Below are positions 24,467 through 33,606 of a stretch of DNA of 61,547 nucleotides, piece by piece. This stretch comes from an uncultured Actinomycetes bacterium (lineage in GTDB: Bacteria > Actinomycetota > Coriobacteriia > Coriobacteriales > Atopobiaceae). Below the pieces are notes generated by a model, which was not told where the DNA came from, searched no databases, and saw only the letters and a program-made list of their open reading frames with translations. Position numbers and translations under genes: made by a program. Where the stretch lies: positions 1 through 61,547 of the forward strand of contig OMWB01000015.1 of NCBI GenBank assembly GCA_900314645.1, in the 5' to 3' direction. The first letter of the stretch is position 1. Every line of letters starts with the position of its first letter.

Positions 24467-25090
24467 ATGAGCTACAGGGGAACAGAGGCAGCGCGCCTTG
24501 ACTATGCCGAGCGCGCTTGGGAGTACGGGGTCACCCAGCGGCCGCGCTTCGACGTCGTCGAGGGCGGTGGCGCTGATGCGCGTGTGCGCCAGGGTGTGAC
24601 CTCAGGCTTCATGATCGGCGTGCAGCTGATCGCCCTCATCGTGGCCGCCTTTGTGCTTCTGGGCTCAGCGCGCGTGGCGCTCACGTCCGCCACCGTCAAC
24701 CTCCTCAAGTCCAACTTGACGGTGAAGGCCGAAATCGAGAGGGCGCAGGACCTCAACTCGGCCCTTCGCATCGAGCGCTCGGTGCTCGCGAACACCACGC
24801 GCATCATGCGCATCGCCACCGAGAACTACGGCATGGTGCACGTCATGAACAACGAGCACGTGTCCGTCTACACGCCCGAGCAGATCGCCGAGATGCAGGC
24901 TGCCGAGCTCGTCGCACAGACGTCGAGCACCGGCACCGTCATCAGACCCATAACGCCTGAGGAGAGCGATCCTCACGTGCTGGCTGGAGGCACCACCGCC
25001 TCGGGGTCGGTCATCGAGGTGACCGCGCAGGGGGCGCGGGCCATGGCTCGAGTGCAGAGCATCGCTGCTGACCTCATTGCGGCTTGGTAG
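24467..25090 (+). CDS. FtsL-like cell division protein
   Basis: Position between rsmH and ftsI, one membrane segment (about 46-70) and a following coiled-coil region fit FtsL, the bitopic partner of FtsB and FtsQ in the divisome. The 207-residue length is longer than usual, with a 45-residue cytoplasmic N-terminus and an extended C-terminal tail rich in Thr, Ser and Ala. FtsL sequences are poorly conserved, so the call rests mainly on position and topology. Confidence 0.75.
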   Translation: MSYRGTEAARLDYAERAWEYGVTQRPRFDVVEGGGADARVRQGVTSGFMIGVQLIALIVAAFVLLGSARVALTSATVNLLKSNLTVKAEIERAQDLNSALRIERSVLANTTRIMRIATENYGMVHVMNNEHVSVYTPEQIAEMQAAELVAQTSSTGTVIRPITPEESDPHVLAGGTTASGSVIEVTAQGARAMARVQSIAADLIAAW

Positions 25091-25096
25091 GCTCCC

Positions 25097-26893
25097 GTGA
25101 GGGAGAGCAAAGGACAGAGGCGCTCCAACTGGGGCGTTGAGCAGGGGGAGGCCTCCTCATACGACGAGGCCTCCCGTGCTCGTTATCGCCAGCGAGCGCA
25201 GCGCTTTGGCGGAGTGGAGACGGGTGCCACGGACGACGGCCTCGCCATCGTGTTCCTCATCGCGCTGGTCACCCTTGCGCTGGTGGCGGGAAGGCTCTTC
25301 TGGTTCCACGTCATCAAGGCGCCCGAGTACTCCGAGGCCGCGCGCAACAACCGTACCGACGAGACGGTCATCCACGCGCGTCGCGGCACCATCTATGACC
25401 GCAACGGCAACGTGCTGGCCATCAGCGTCGATGCCAAGACCATCTACTGCAACCCCACCGAGATCACCGACCCGTCGGCCGTGACCACGCTCATGGTCCA
25501 GCATCTGGGCGGCGAGCGTGGCGACTACCTGCCGCTTCTGATTGAGGACGAGACGTTCGTCTACATCAAGCGCGCCGCCGACCTCGCCAAGGCCGAGGCG
25601 CTCCAGAAGGCGCTCGAGGAGGCCGAACTCCCTGGCGTCTACTTCATCGACGACACCCGACGCGATTACCCCTACGGCAACGTTGCGGGCCAGATCCTCG
25701 GCATCGTGGGCATCGACGGCGACGGCCTCTCGGGCCTGGAGTACTACTACGACGACATCCTGCGCGGCGAGGACGGCGTCATGCTGATGGAGACCGGCAT
25801 CGGCGGAACGCCCATCGCGGGCGCCACGTCCGTGGTGCGCGACGCCAAGAATGGTACCGACATCGTCACGTCGCTCGACGTGGACGTGCAGATGGTTGCC
25901 GAGCAGAAGATCACCGAGGCCGTCGAGCGCTTCCAGGCCGAGTCTGGCTCCGTCATGGTCACCGACCCCAAGACCGGCGAGATTCTCGCCGCCTGCTCCA
26001 CGCCGCTTCTGCCGGTGAGTGACTTCTCCAAGATGGAGGAGGGCTCCGAGAGCCTCAAGCCCGTCACCGCGGCCTACGAGCCGGGCTCCATCTTCAAGAT
26101 CCTGACCTCGTCCATCGGCATCGAGAACCAGCTCGTCACCCCGTGGACCACCTACGTGGTGCCCGCGTGGGTGGAGGTCGGCGACGACCTCGTCGGTGAC
26201 GACGACGGCCGCGACTACACGATGACGATGTCGCTCACCGAGATGATGCGCCGCTCCTCCAATGCGGGCCTCGCCATGGTGGCGCAGGAAAGCATCGGCG
26301 CGCAGCTCTTCTCCGAGGGCGTGGCCGCCTTTGGCATCGGCCAGGAGACGGGCATCGACTACCCGGGCGAGGGGCCTGGCATCGTGCGCACGCTTGAGGA
26401 GTATGACGGCTCCACCACGGGCTCCATGGCCTTCGGCCAGGGCCTCGCCATCCCCATGGTGCAGATGGTGCGTGCCGTGGGAATCGTGGCCAACGGCGGC
26501 ATCCCGTCCACCCCGCACTTCGCCTGCTTCCTGAACGGCGAGCGCGTGGAGTGGCCCCAGGGTGAGCAGGTCATCTCCCAGGAGACCTGCGACGAGGTGA
26601 CCCAGATGATGCGCGTCGTGGTTGACGAGGGCACCGGCATCCAGGCCGATGTCGAGGGCTATGACGTGGCCGGCAAGACCGGTACGGGCGAGCAGGCCGA
26701 CGAGGAAGGCGGCTACCGCGAGGACGCCTTCGTGTCATCGTTCGTAGGCTTCGCGCCTGCCTCCGACCCTGAGATTCTTGTGTACGTTGGTCTTAACAAC
26801 ACGCCGTACCTCGCTTCCGGTTCCGCGGCGCCGACGTTCTCGTCTATCATGAGCGAGGCGCTGACTGATATGGGCATCCCGCCCGAGAGCTAG
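25097..26893 (+). CDS. ftsI: Penicillin-binding protein, FtsI/PBP3-type transpeptidase
   Basis: Cross-links septal peptidoglycan. The 598-residue protein has a membrane anchor at about 49-71, a PBP dimerisation domain (RRGTIYDRNGNVLAIS) and the transpeptidase domain with the three active-site motifs: Ser331-x-x-Lys334 (EPGSIFK), Ser387-Ser-Asn389 (RSSNAG) and Lys527-Thr-Gly529 (AGKTGTGE). GTG start six bases after the ftsL-like stop. Its partner glycosyltransferase FtsW is encoded downstream. Confidence 0.95.
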   Translation: MRESKGQRRSNWGVEQGEASSYDEASRARYRQRAQRFGGVETGATDDGLAIVFLIALVTLALVAGRLFWFHVIKAPEYSEAARNNRTDETVIHARRGTIYDRNGNVLAISVDAKTIYCNPTEITDPSAVTTLMVQHLGGERGDYLPLLIEDETFVYIKRAADLAKAEALQKALEEAELPGVYFIDDTRRDYPYGNVAGQILGIVGIDGDGLSGLEYYYDDILRGEDGVMLMETGIGGTPIAGATSVVRDAKNGTDIVTSLDVDVQMVAEQKITEAVERFQAESGSVMVTDPKTGEILAACSTPLLPVSDFSKMEEGSESLKPVTAAYEPGSIFKILTSSIGIENQLVTPWTTYVVPAWVEVGDDLVGDDDGRDYTMTMSLTEMMRRSSNAGLAMVAQESIGAQLFSEGVAAFGIGQETGIDYPGEGPGIVRTLEEYDGSTTGSMAFGQGLAIPMVQMVRAVGIVANGGIPSTPHFACFLNGERVEWPQGEQVISQETCDEVTQMMRVVVDEGTGIQADVEGYDVAGKTGTGEQADEEGGYREDAFVSSFVGFAPASDPEILVYVGLNNTPYLASGSAAPTFSSIMSEALTDMGIPPES

Positions 26894-26911
26894 CGCCAGG
26901 GAGGGATTGAG

Positions 26912-28357
26912 ATGCTTCAGCTTTCTATGCCCGAGGTCGTTGCCGCAACGGCGGCGGATGTCCTGGTGGGCGGTGGCGGACGCGTTACGGACGTCGTCAT
27001 CGACTCGCGCCAGGTCCAGCAGGGCTCACTGTTTGTCTGCTTCTCTGGCGAGCGCGTGGACGGCAACGCCTACGCGCCATCGGCCATCGAGCGCGGGGCC
27101 GCGGCCATCGCGCTGACGGCCAAGCCGGATGACTCGCTTGTCCAGATGGCTCAGGATCGCGGCTGCACGTTGCTGCGCGCCGCTGACGATGACCCCACCG
27201 AGTTCGTGCTCCGCCTCGCAAGCGCGTGGCGTAAGCGCAACCCGCAGTGGGTGCTCGTGGGCGTGACGGGCTCGGTGGGCAAGACCACCACCAAGGACAT
27301 GCTGGCCGCGGGGCTCTCCGCGGGTGGCAAGGTGCACGCCACCTCGGGCAACCACAACAACCTCATTGGCATGTCCATGACGCTGCTTTCGGCTGACGCC
27401 TCCGACGAGTTTGTGGTCTGCGAGATGGGCATGGACCACGCGGGCGAGCTGACGCGCCTCGCGGCCGTCGCACGCCCAGACCTCGCCGTCATCACCAACG
27501 TGGGAACGAGCCACATCGGCAACCTCGGCTCGCGCGAGGCCATCGCCCGCGCCAAGGCAGAGATCTGCTCGGGCATGCGGGCCTCCGATGACGCGCGGGC
27601 AAGCGTGCCCTCGCGCCTCATCATGACCTCCGACAACGACTTCGGAACCCTCATCGAGAGCGAGTACGCCGCGCCGGCCGGCATCAAGGTCATGCGCGTG
27701 GGCATGACGGAGGAGTGCGCCGTGCGCGCCCGTTCCGTGACGCTCGACGACGAGGGCATGCCCACGGTCTCCATCGCCTTTGCGGACGGCTGCGAGCTCT
27801 TCGTGACGCTCGACGTGCCCGGAACCCACGTGGTGCCCGACTTCCTTCTGGCCATGGCCGTGGTCTGGCGCCTGGGCGTGGACCGAGCCAACGCCGCCGA
27901 GGCCATCTCGCACATGCCGCGCACGGGGATGCGCCTTGAGGTCAAACGCGCCGCGGGCTGCCCGCGTGTGATCGACGACTCCTACAACGCGAGCCCCAAC
28001 TCGATGGCGGGCGCGCTGGACGTGCTCTGTTCCATGCAGTGCAAGGGCCGCCGCATCGCCGTTCTCGGCGAGATTGGCGAGCTGGGGGAGGACGCGGCGC
28101 GCCTGCATGGCTACGTGGGTGCCTACGCGGCCGCAAAGCCGCTTGACCTCCTGGCCATCGTGGGCGGCGAGAATGCCGACCGCATGGCCGAGGCCGCGCT
28201 CACCATGGGCTTCTCGCAAGACAAGCTCGAGCGCTTTGCAGACGGCGCGGCGGCGCTCTCGGCGCTGCGCGGCGTCTTTGGAGAAGATGACCTGATGCTC
28301 GTCAAGGCGTCCCGCTTCGTGGGGCTCGACGAGTTTGCCAAGGGGGTGCTCTGCTAG
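26912..28357 (+). CDS. murF: UDP-MurNAc-tripeptide:D-Ala-D-Ala ligase
   Basis: Adds D-Ala-D-Ala to the peptidoglycan precursor. The 481-residue Mur ligase has the N-terminal VIDSRQVQQGSLFVC region, ATP loop GVTGSVGKTTTKDML, GNHNNLIGMSMTLL, EMGMDHAGELTRLA and VIDDSYNASPNSM. The EMGM..PGEI-like motif separates MurF from MurE. murE, which usually lies between ftsI and murF, is absent here. Confidence 0.95.
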   Translation: MLQLSMPEVVAATAADVLVGGGGRVTDVVIDSRQVQQGSLFVCFSGERVDGNAYAPSAIERGAAAIALTAKPDDSLVQMAQDRGCTLLRAADDDPTEFVLRLASAWRKRNPQWVLVGVTGSVGKTTTKDMLAAGLSAGGKVHATSGNHNNLIGMSMTLLSADASDEFVVCEMGMDHAGELTRLAAVARPDLAVITNVGTSHIGNLGSREAIARAKAEICSGMRASDDARASVPSRLIMTSDNDFGTLIESEYAAPAGIKVMRVGMTEECAVRARSVTLDDEGMPTVSIAFADGCELFVTLDVPGTHVVPDFLLAMAVVWRLGVDRANAAEAISHMPRTGMRLEVKRAAGCPRVIDDSYNASPNSMAGALDVLCSMQCKGRRIAVLGEIGELGEDAARLHGYVGAYAAAKPLDLLAIVGGENADRMAEAALTMGFSQDKLERFADGAAALSALRGVFGEDDLMLVKASRFVGLDEFAKGVLC

Positions 28358-29397
28358 TGTTTGGCATGATCGGTAACCCAAGCTATCCCACCTACCAGGT
28401 GTTTCTCTCTGCGGCTATCGCTGCGCTTATCACAGGCTTACTCATGCCGCTCTTCATCCGCCTGATGCGCCACGAGCAGATCGGCCAGCAGATTCGCGCC
28501 GACGGCCCGGAGCGCCATCTGGTGAAGCAGGGCACGCCCACTATGGGCGGCGTGGTGATGCTGTTCGGCGTGGTCGTCACGTGCTGGATCATGGCGACAT
28601 GGACCTCCGAGTTCACCCTCGTCATGGTGGCCACGCTCGCCACGGGCTCGCTCGGCCTGCTCGACGACATCGAGTCGGTGGCGCACGGGCGCTCGCTCGG
28701 CCTCACGCCCGCTCAGAAGATGGCGGGCCTCATCGTCATCAGCGTCGCCTTCTGCCTCACGGCGGTCAACCAGGCGAGCATCGAGCCCCTCATCTACTTC
28801 CCGGGCGGCCTGGCCATCGACCTGGGCATCCTCACCACCACCCTCAAGCTGGGCGGCGTCGTCATCCGCATTCCGTGGCTCTACGTGATCTTCGTGTTCC
28901 TGCTGATGGCGGGCCTCTCCAACGCGGTCAACCTCACGGATGGCCTCGACGGCCTGGCGGGCGGCTGCGCCATGGTCGTGATGATCATGGTCGCCATGGT
29001 GGCCTTCCGTTACGACAAGCTCGACCTGGCCATCTTTGCGGCCTCCGTCGCGGGCGCGTGCCTCGGCTTCCTCTGGCACAACTGCTATCCCGCCTCCATC
29101 TTCATGGGCGACACCGGTTCGCTGGCGCTCGGCGCGGCCTTCGCGGCCATGGCCGTCATGACCAAGACCGAGGTCACGTCCCTCGTCATGGGCGGGCTCT
29201 TCATCATCGAGGCGCTGTCGGTCATCATCCAGGTGGCCAGCTTCAAGCTCACGGGCAAGCGCGTCTTCCTTATGGCTCCCATTCACCATCACTTCGAGAA
29301 GATGGGCTGGTCAGAGACGAAGGTCGTCATCCGCTTCTGGATCATCTCGGGTGCCTTCGCGGCGCTCGGCTTCGCGCTCTACTTCCAGCTCGGCTAG
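28357..29397 (+). CDS. mraY: Phospho-MurNAc-pentapeptide translocase
   Basis: Makes lipid I by transferring phospho-MurNAc-pentapeptide to undecaprenyl phosphate. The 346-residue protein has about ten membrane segments and the motifs HLVKQGTPTMGG, NLTDGLDGLAGG, FMGDTGSLALG and PIHHHFE. GTG start; its first base is the last base of the murF stop codon, showing tight coupling. Confidence 0.96.
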   Translation: MFGMIGNPSYPTYQVFLSAAIAALITGLLMPLFIRLMRHEQIGQQIRADGPERHLVKQGTPTMGGVVMLFGVVVTCWIMATWTSEFTLVMVATLATGSLGLLDDIESVAHGRSLGLTPAQKMAGLIVISVAFCLTAVNQASIEPLIYFPGGLAIDLGILTTTLKLGGVVIRIPWLYVIFVFLLMAGLSNAVNLTDGLDGLAGGCAMVVMIMVAMVAFRYDKLDLAIFAASVAGACLGFLWHNCYPASIFMGDTGSLALGAAFAAMAVMTKTEVTSLVMGGLFIIEALSVIIQVASFKLTGKRVFLMAPIHHHFEKMGWSETKVVIRFWIISGAFAALGFALYFQLG

Positions 29398-29406
29398 GAC
29401 ATCACC

Positions 29407-30816
29407 ATGACTACGGCAACGCAGACACCCCAGTTCGGCGACACGCTCGTGCTCGGCCTTGGCACGACGGGCATCGACGTCGCTCGCTACCTCGTCCCAC
29501 GCTCGACCTCCGTCACCGTGTACGGCGGCCTGGCCTCCAAGGAGGGCCCGGTCGTTGACCAGCTGCGCGAGGATGGCGTGCGGGTGGTGCTGGGCACCGA
29601 GGACGTCGAGGGCCAGTACCAGTTTGCCGTGGTCTCCCCGGGCATCAGCGAGAACTCCGCCTTCTTTGCCGCGGCGCATAGATGCGCTGACGAGGTGATG
29701 GGTGAGCCCGAGTTCGCCTTCCGTCAGAGCCCCGAGCGCTGGGTGGCCATCACTGGTACCAACGGCAAGACCACCACGACCGCGCTCACCACGGCGCTCC
29801 TGCAGGGCGGCGGGCTCACGGCCCGCGCGGTGGGCAACATCGGCACCCTCATCACGAGCGTGCTCGACGAGCGCGCCGACGACGAGTGGTTTGTGGCCGA
29901 GCTCTCCAGCTATCAGCTCGCCACCTCAAAGAAGCTGCACCCGCGTGCGGCGTGCCTCCTCAACGTGACGCCCGACCACCTCTCGTGGCACGGCTCCATG
30001 GAGGCCTACGCGCTCGCCAAGGAGCGCATGTTCCAGAACTTCACCCCTGCTGACCTCGCCGTGGTTTCCATCGATGACGCATGGTGCCGCGCCTGCGTGA
30101 AGCGCCTGGAAGAGCGTGGCCTGCGCGTCTGCCACCTGACCACGGGTGAGGACCCCAAGACCGCGTGTGCCGCCTTCGTGCGTGACGATCGCCTCGTGGT
30201 GCGCATCGACGACGTGGAGCACGACCTCTGCAGCATCCATGAGCTCGTCCTCAAGGGGGAGCACAACGTGCAGAACGCGCTTGCCGCCTCCGCCATCGCG
30301 CTCGAGGTGGGTGTGGCCGAGGCTGACCTCGTCCCCGCGCTGACCTCCTTCCAGGCGCTCGAGCACCGCATCGAGCCCTGCGGCGAGCTGGAGGGCGTCC
30401 GCTTCGTCAACGATTCCAAGGCCACCAACACCGACTCGGTGGAGAAGGCTCTCACGGCCTTCAAGGCCGGTACGGTGGTGCTGCTCTTGGGCGGCAAGGA
30501 CAAGGGCACGGAGCTCGACAGCATGATGAAGGCTGCGGCCCAGACCTGCCACGCCATCGTGTGCTTTGGTGCTGCCGGCCCGCGCATGGAAGAGGCCGCA
30601 CGTGCGGCGTGCGGCGAGGATGGTCCTCAGGTAGTGAGCGCCGCGCATCTCGAGGAGGCGCTCGACGCGGGCATCGAGCTCGCCCGTCCGGGTGACGTGG
30701 TGCTGCTCTCGCCGGCATGCGCCTCGTTTGACGAGTTCTCCAGCTTCGAGCACCGCGGACGTGTGTTCAAGCGCCTTGTGGCTGACCGCATCGCAAAAGC
30801 GAAGGGTCTCCGCTGA
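29407..30816 (+). CDS. murD: UDP-MurNAc-L-Ala:D-Glu ligase
   Basis: Adds D-glutamate to the precursor. The 469-residue protein shows the N-terminal Rossmann-like LGLGTTGIDVARYL, ATP loop ITGTNGKTTTTALT, LNVTPDHLSWHGSMEAYA, LKGEHNVQNALAASA and HRIEPCGELEGVRFVNDSKA. Its last base is the first base of the ftsW start (TGATG). Confidence 0.96.
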   Translation: MTTATQTPQFGDTLVLGLGTTGIDVARYLVPRSTSVTVYGGLASKEGPVVDQLREDGVRVVLGTEDVEGQYQFAVVSPGISENSAFFAAAHRCADEVMGEPEFAFRQSPERWVAITGTNGKTTTTALTTALLQGGGLTARAVGNIGTLITSVLDERADDEWFVAELSSYQLATSKKLHPRAACLLNVTPDHLSWHGSMEAYALAKERMFQNFTPADLAVVSIDDAWCRACVKRLEERGLRVCHLTTGEDPKTACAAFVRDDRLVVRIDDVEHDLCSIHELVLKGEHNVQNALAASAIALEVGVAEADLVPALTSFQALEHRIEPCGELEGVRFVNDSKATNTDSVEKALTAFKAGTVVLLLGGKDKGTELDSMMKAAAQTCHAIVCFGAAGPRMEEAARAACGEDGPQVVSAAHLEEALDAGIELARPGDVVLLSPACASFDEFSSFEHRGRVFKRLVADRIAKAKGLR

Positions 30817-32327
30817 TGGCCCGCGGAGGAGGTATCAGGGAGCGTGCCGAGGGGCTCTTTGGCACGCCGTCCCGCTTCATGCAGCCGCGCCTCGTCCTCA
30901 TCATCACGACGTTCGTGCTGGTGGCCTTTGGCCTGCTCATGATCTACTCGTCGTCCTCCATCGTCGACATGGCGTCAGAGGACTTCAACAACGATGCGGC
31001 CTACCACCTGAAACGCCAGCTTGGCTTTGTGGCGGCCGGAGGCATCGCCGCCATCGTTCTGGCGATCTCTGACTACCACCTCTGGTCGCGCTCGCTGCTG
31101 CCTGTCGTCTGGGTGGCCACGGTAGGGCTTCTGCTCTTGGTCTTCACGGGCCTCGCGGGCCGCGAGGCGTACGGCGCCACGCGCTGGATCGACATCGGGC
31201 CCTTCAACCTGCAACCGTCCGAGTTTGCCAAGATCACGATCGTCCTTGTGGCCGCATACCTCGGCTCGCGCTGCTTTGAGGAATACTCGATGGGCTACGA
31301 GGGCCTCGCCACGTTCTCCATCATCGGCCTTGGACTGCCGCTCGTCCTCATCGTGCTGCAGCCCGACAAGGGAACCACCATCATCTGCGCCGCGACCATC
31401 TTTGCGATGGCCTATCTTGCTGGCGTGCCCCGCTCATGGCTTGCGGTTGGGTTTGGTATCGGCGTGGCTGGCGTGCTGCTGCTCGCCTTCAAGGACGAGT
31501 ACTCCCGTTCGCGCGTGTTCGCGGCCGTCAACCCGTGGAACGACCCATACGGTGCGGGCTACCAGCTCATCCAAGGTTTCTATGCCTTCTCGTGCGGCGG
31601 GCTGTTTGGCGTTGGCGTGGGCCTCTCGGGCCAGAAGTACTCGTACCTCCCCATGGCCTACAACGACTTCATCTTCCCCGTCATCGGCGAGGAGCTTGGC
31701 CTTGTGGGCACGCTGGGCGTGGTGCTGGGGTTCTGCTTGTTGGTATGGGCAGGCCTCCAAATCGCCCGCTACGCGCCTGACCTCTCGGGCCGCTTGGTCG
31801 CGGGAGGCTGTACCATCATGCTGCTCATCCAGTTCTTGGTGAATGTCGGCGGCGTCTTGGGCATGATTCCGCTCACGGGCAAGCCGCTGCCGTTCTTGTC
31901 GTACGGCGGATCATCCATCGTCTCGTGCCTGCTGTTGGTGGGCTTCGTCGCATCGGTCTCGCTGCACTCCGCCCTCCCTGAGACGGCCTATGAGCGCAGC
32001 CGCCGCAGCTTCTCGACGGAAGGCGGCGAGGTCAACAGCTTCCGCGACGAGTATGCCCTGGTAGGGGAGGCTACGCCGCGCTCTGCCCGTCCGGCGGGAA
32101 GCACCTCGGGCTTCTCGGTGGTCTCAGGCTCGGGTGCCCGTGTAGGTACGTCCGTGCAGCCGGGACGCGCTGGTGACACGAGCGTGGAGGGCATCCGCGC
32201 CTCGCGTGCGTTCTCCGAGGCCCATTCCTCCGGCCGCGTCACTACCGACGCGAGTGGCCGCAGGCGCATTGACCTCGGCCCTTCCGCGTCCGACCGCCTG
32301 CGGTCCTCGCGCGGAAAGTCAAACTGA
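30816..32327 (+). CDS. ftsW: SEDS-family septal glycosyltransferase FtsW
   Basis: Polymerises lipid II at the septum together with FtsI. The 503-residue protein has ten predicted membrane segments between about 25 and 385, with GATRWIDIGPFNLQPSEFAK, FVNVGG-like FLVNVGGVLGMIPLTGKPLP and FLSYGGSSI. A cytoplasmic C-terminal tail of some 110 residues is rich in Ser, Arg and Gly and is longer than in many homologues. Confidence 0.94.
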   Translation: MARGGGIRERAEGLFGTPSRFMQPRLVLIITTFVLVAFGLLMIYSSSSIVDMASEDFNNDAAYHLKRQLGFVAAGGIAAIVLAISDYHLWSRSLLPVVWVATVGLLLLVFTGLAGREAYGATRWIDIGPFNLQPSEFAKITIVLVAAYLGSRCFEEYSMGYEGLATFSIIGLGLPLVLIVLQPDKGTTIICAATIFAMAYLAGVPRSWLAVGFGIGVAGVLLLAFKDEYSRSRVFAAVNPWNDPYGAGYQLIQGFYAFSCGGLFGVGVGLSGQKYSYLPMAYNDFIFPVIGEELGLVGTLGVVLGFCLLVWAGLQIARYAPDLSGRLVAGGCTIMLLIQFLVNVGGVLGMIPLTGKPLPFLSYGGSSIVSCLLLVGFVASVSLHSALPETAYERSRRSFSTEGGEVNSFRDEYALVGEATPRSARPAGSTSGFSVVSGSGARVGTSVQPGRAGDTSVEGIRASRAFSEAHSSGRVTTDASGRRRIDLGPSASDRLRSSRGKSN

Positions 32328-32340
32328 AAGGAGCTCGGCC

Positions 32341-33462
32341 ATGTCGTCCAAGCTCAAGGTGGCCATTGCTGCGGGCGGTACCGCGGGCCACATCAATCCT
32401 GCCCTCGCCCTTGCCGAGGAGCTCTCCGCGCGCGGCCATGATGTGGAGTTCTTTGGACAGTCCACGCGCCTTGAGGCCACGCTGGTGCCCCAGGCGGGCT
32501 TTCCCTTCTCGGTGATCGAGGTCACGGGCTTCGATCGCTCAAAGCCATGGACGCTCATCACCGCGCTGGCGCGCATGGTCGCGGCCGAGCGCAAGGTGGG
32601 GAAGGTGTTCGCCGCTGAGGGCAAGCCCGACGTGGCCGTGGGCTTTGGTGCCTACGTGGAGCTTCCACTGGTGCGCTGGTGCGCCCGCAACCACGTGCCG
32701 TATGCGCTGCACGAGCAGAACTCCGTGCCGGGCCTCGCCAACAAGGTGAGCGCCAAACAGGCCTCGGCGCTCTGCCTGTCGTTCCCGGCTGCTGCCAAGG
32801 CCTTTGAGGGCCGCACGGGTGCCCAGACCAAGGTCTGCGTGACGGGCAATCCCGTCCGTCGCTCCGTGGTGGACGCGTCGCGCGAGGATGGCCGTGCGAT
32901 GCTGGGCATCGCCGAGGATGAGACGCTCCTTCTGGTGTTTGGCGGAAGCCTCGGTGCCCGTCACCTCAACCAGGGCGTCACGGCACTGAAGGAGCAGATC
33001 CTTTCGCGTCCTGGCGTGCGCGTCATTCATTCCACGGGCCGCGACGAGTACGACTCGGTGGTGGAGGCCCTTGCGCTGACCGAGGACGAGGCTGCCCGGT
33101 GGCAGGTCATGCCCTACATCGACGACATGGGTCACGCGCTTGCGGCGGCTGACCTCGTGCTTTCTCGCGCGGGTGCCTCCTCTGTGGCGGAGATTGCCGC
33201 CAAGACGGTGCCGAGCATCCTCGTGCCGTATCCGTTCGCGACGGCAGACCACCAGACCACCAACGCCCACTTGCTCGTGGACGAAGGTGCGGCCACCCTC
33301 GTCACCGACGCGGACATTGACGCCCCAGTGTTCTCGCAGACGTTGTTTGAGCTCCTGGACGATGCGGACAAGCGCACGGAGATGCGCGAGGCCGCGTGCA
33401 AGCTGGCGCAGGACCGCGCTGCGGCCGCTCTCGCCGACGAAGTCGAGCTCATCGCCCGCTAA
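32341..33462 (+). CDS. murG: Lipid II synthase (GlcNAc transferase) MurG
   Basis: Adds GlcNAc to lipid I at the inner membrane face. The 373-residue protein starts with VAIAAGGTAGHINPALALAE, continues with HEQNSVPGLANK and VTGNPVRRSV, and has GGSLGARHLNQ, SRAGASSVAEI and VPYPFATADHQTTNA. AAAGGAG precedes ATG at 32341. A strong terminator follows, dividing the cluster. Confidence 0.95.
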   Translation: MSSKLKVAIAAGGTAGHINPALALAEELSARGHDVEFFGQSTRLEATLVPQAGFPFSVIEVTGFDRSKPWTLITALARMVAAERKVGKVFAAEGKPDVAVGFGAYVELPLVRWCARNHVPYALHEQNSVPGLANKVSAKQASALCLSFPAAAKAFEGRTGAQTKVCVTGNPVRRSVVDASREDGRAMLGIAEDETLLLVFGGSLGARHLNQGVTALKEQILSRPGVRVIHSTGRDEYDSVVEALALTEDEAARWQVMPYIDDMGHALAAADLVLSRAGASSVAEIAAKTVPSILVPYPFATADHQTTNAHLLVDEGAATLVTDADIDAPVFSQTLFELLDDADKRTEMREAACKLAQDRAAAALADEVELIAR

Positions 33463-33483
33463 GTCATCGATTCTGTGCAAGAC

Positions 33484-33523
33484 AGGCCCAAATGGGATGC
33501 TCCATTTGGGCCTCTCCCTTTTT
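33484..33523 (+). terminator. Intrinsic terminator between murG and murC
   Basis: A 12-bp perfect stem (33484-33495 with 33502-33513) with a six-base loop is followed by CTCCCTTTTT. It implies that murC and following genes are at least partly transcribed from their own promoter. Confidence 0.85.
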
Positions 33524-33563
33524 GGGGAATCTCTTGCCGCACGGCACGTCCATAGCTGTTGGG

Positions 33564-33569
33564 TACAAT
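33564..33569 (+). promoter_or_regulatory. Candidate -10 box (TACAAT) for murC
   Basis: TACAAT lies 38 bases before the murC start and just after a terminator. No clear -35. Confidence 0.5.
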
Positions 33570-33606
33570 AGATAAGTTACGCAAGTCCCTGGAGAGGGGA
33601 GTTCCC

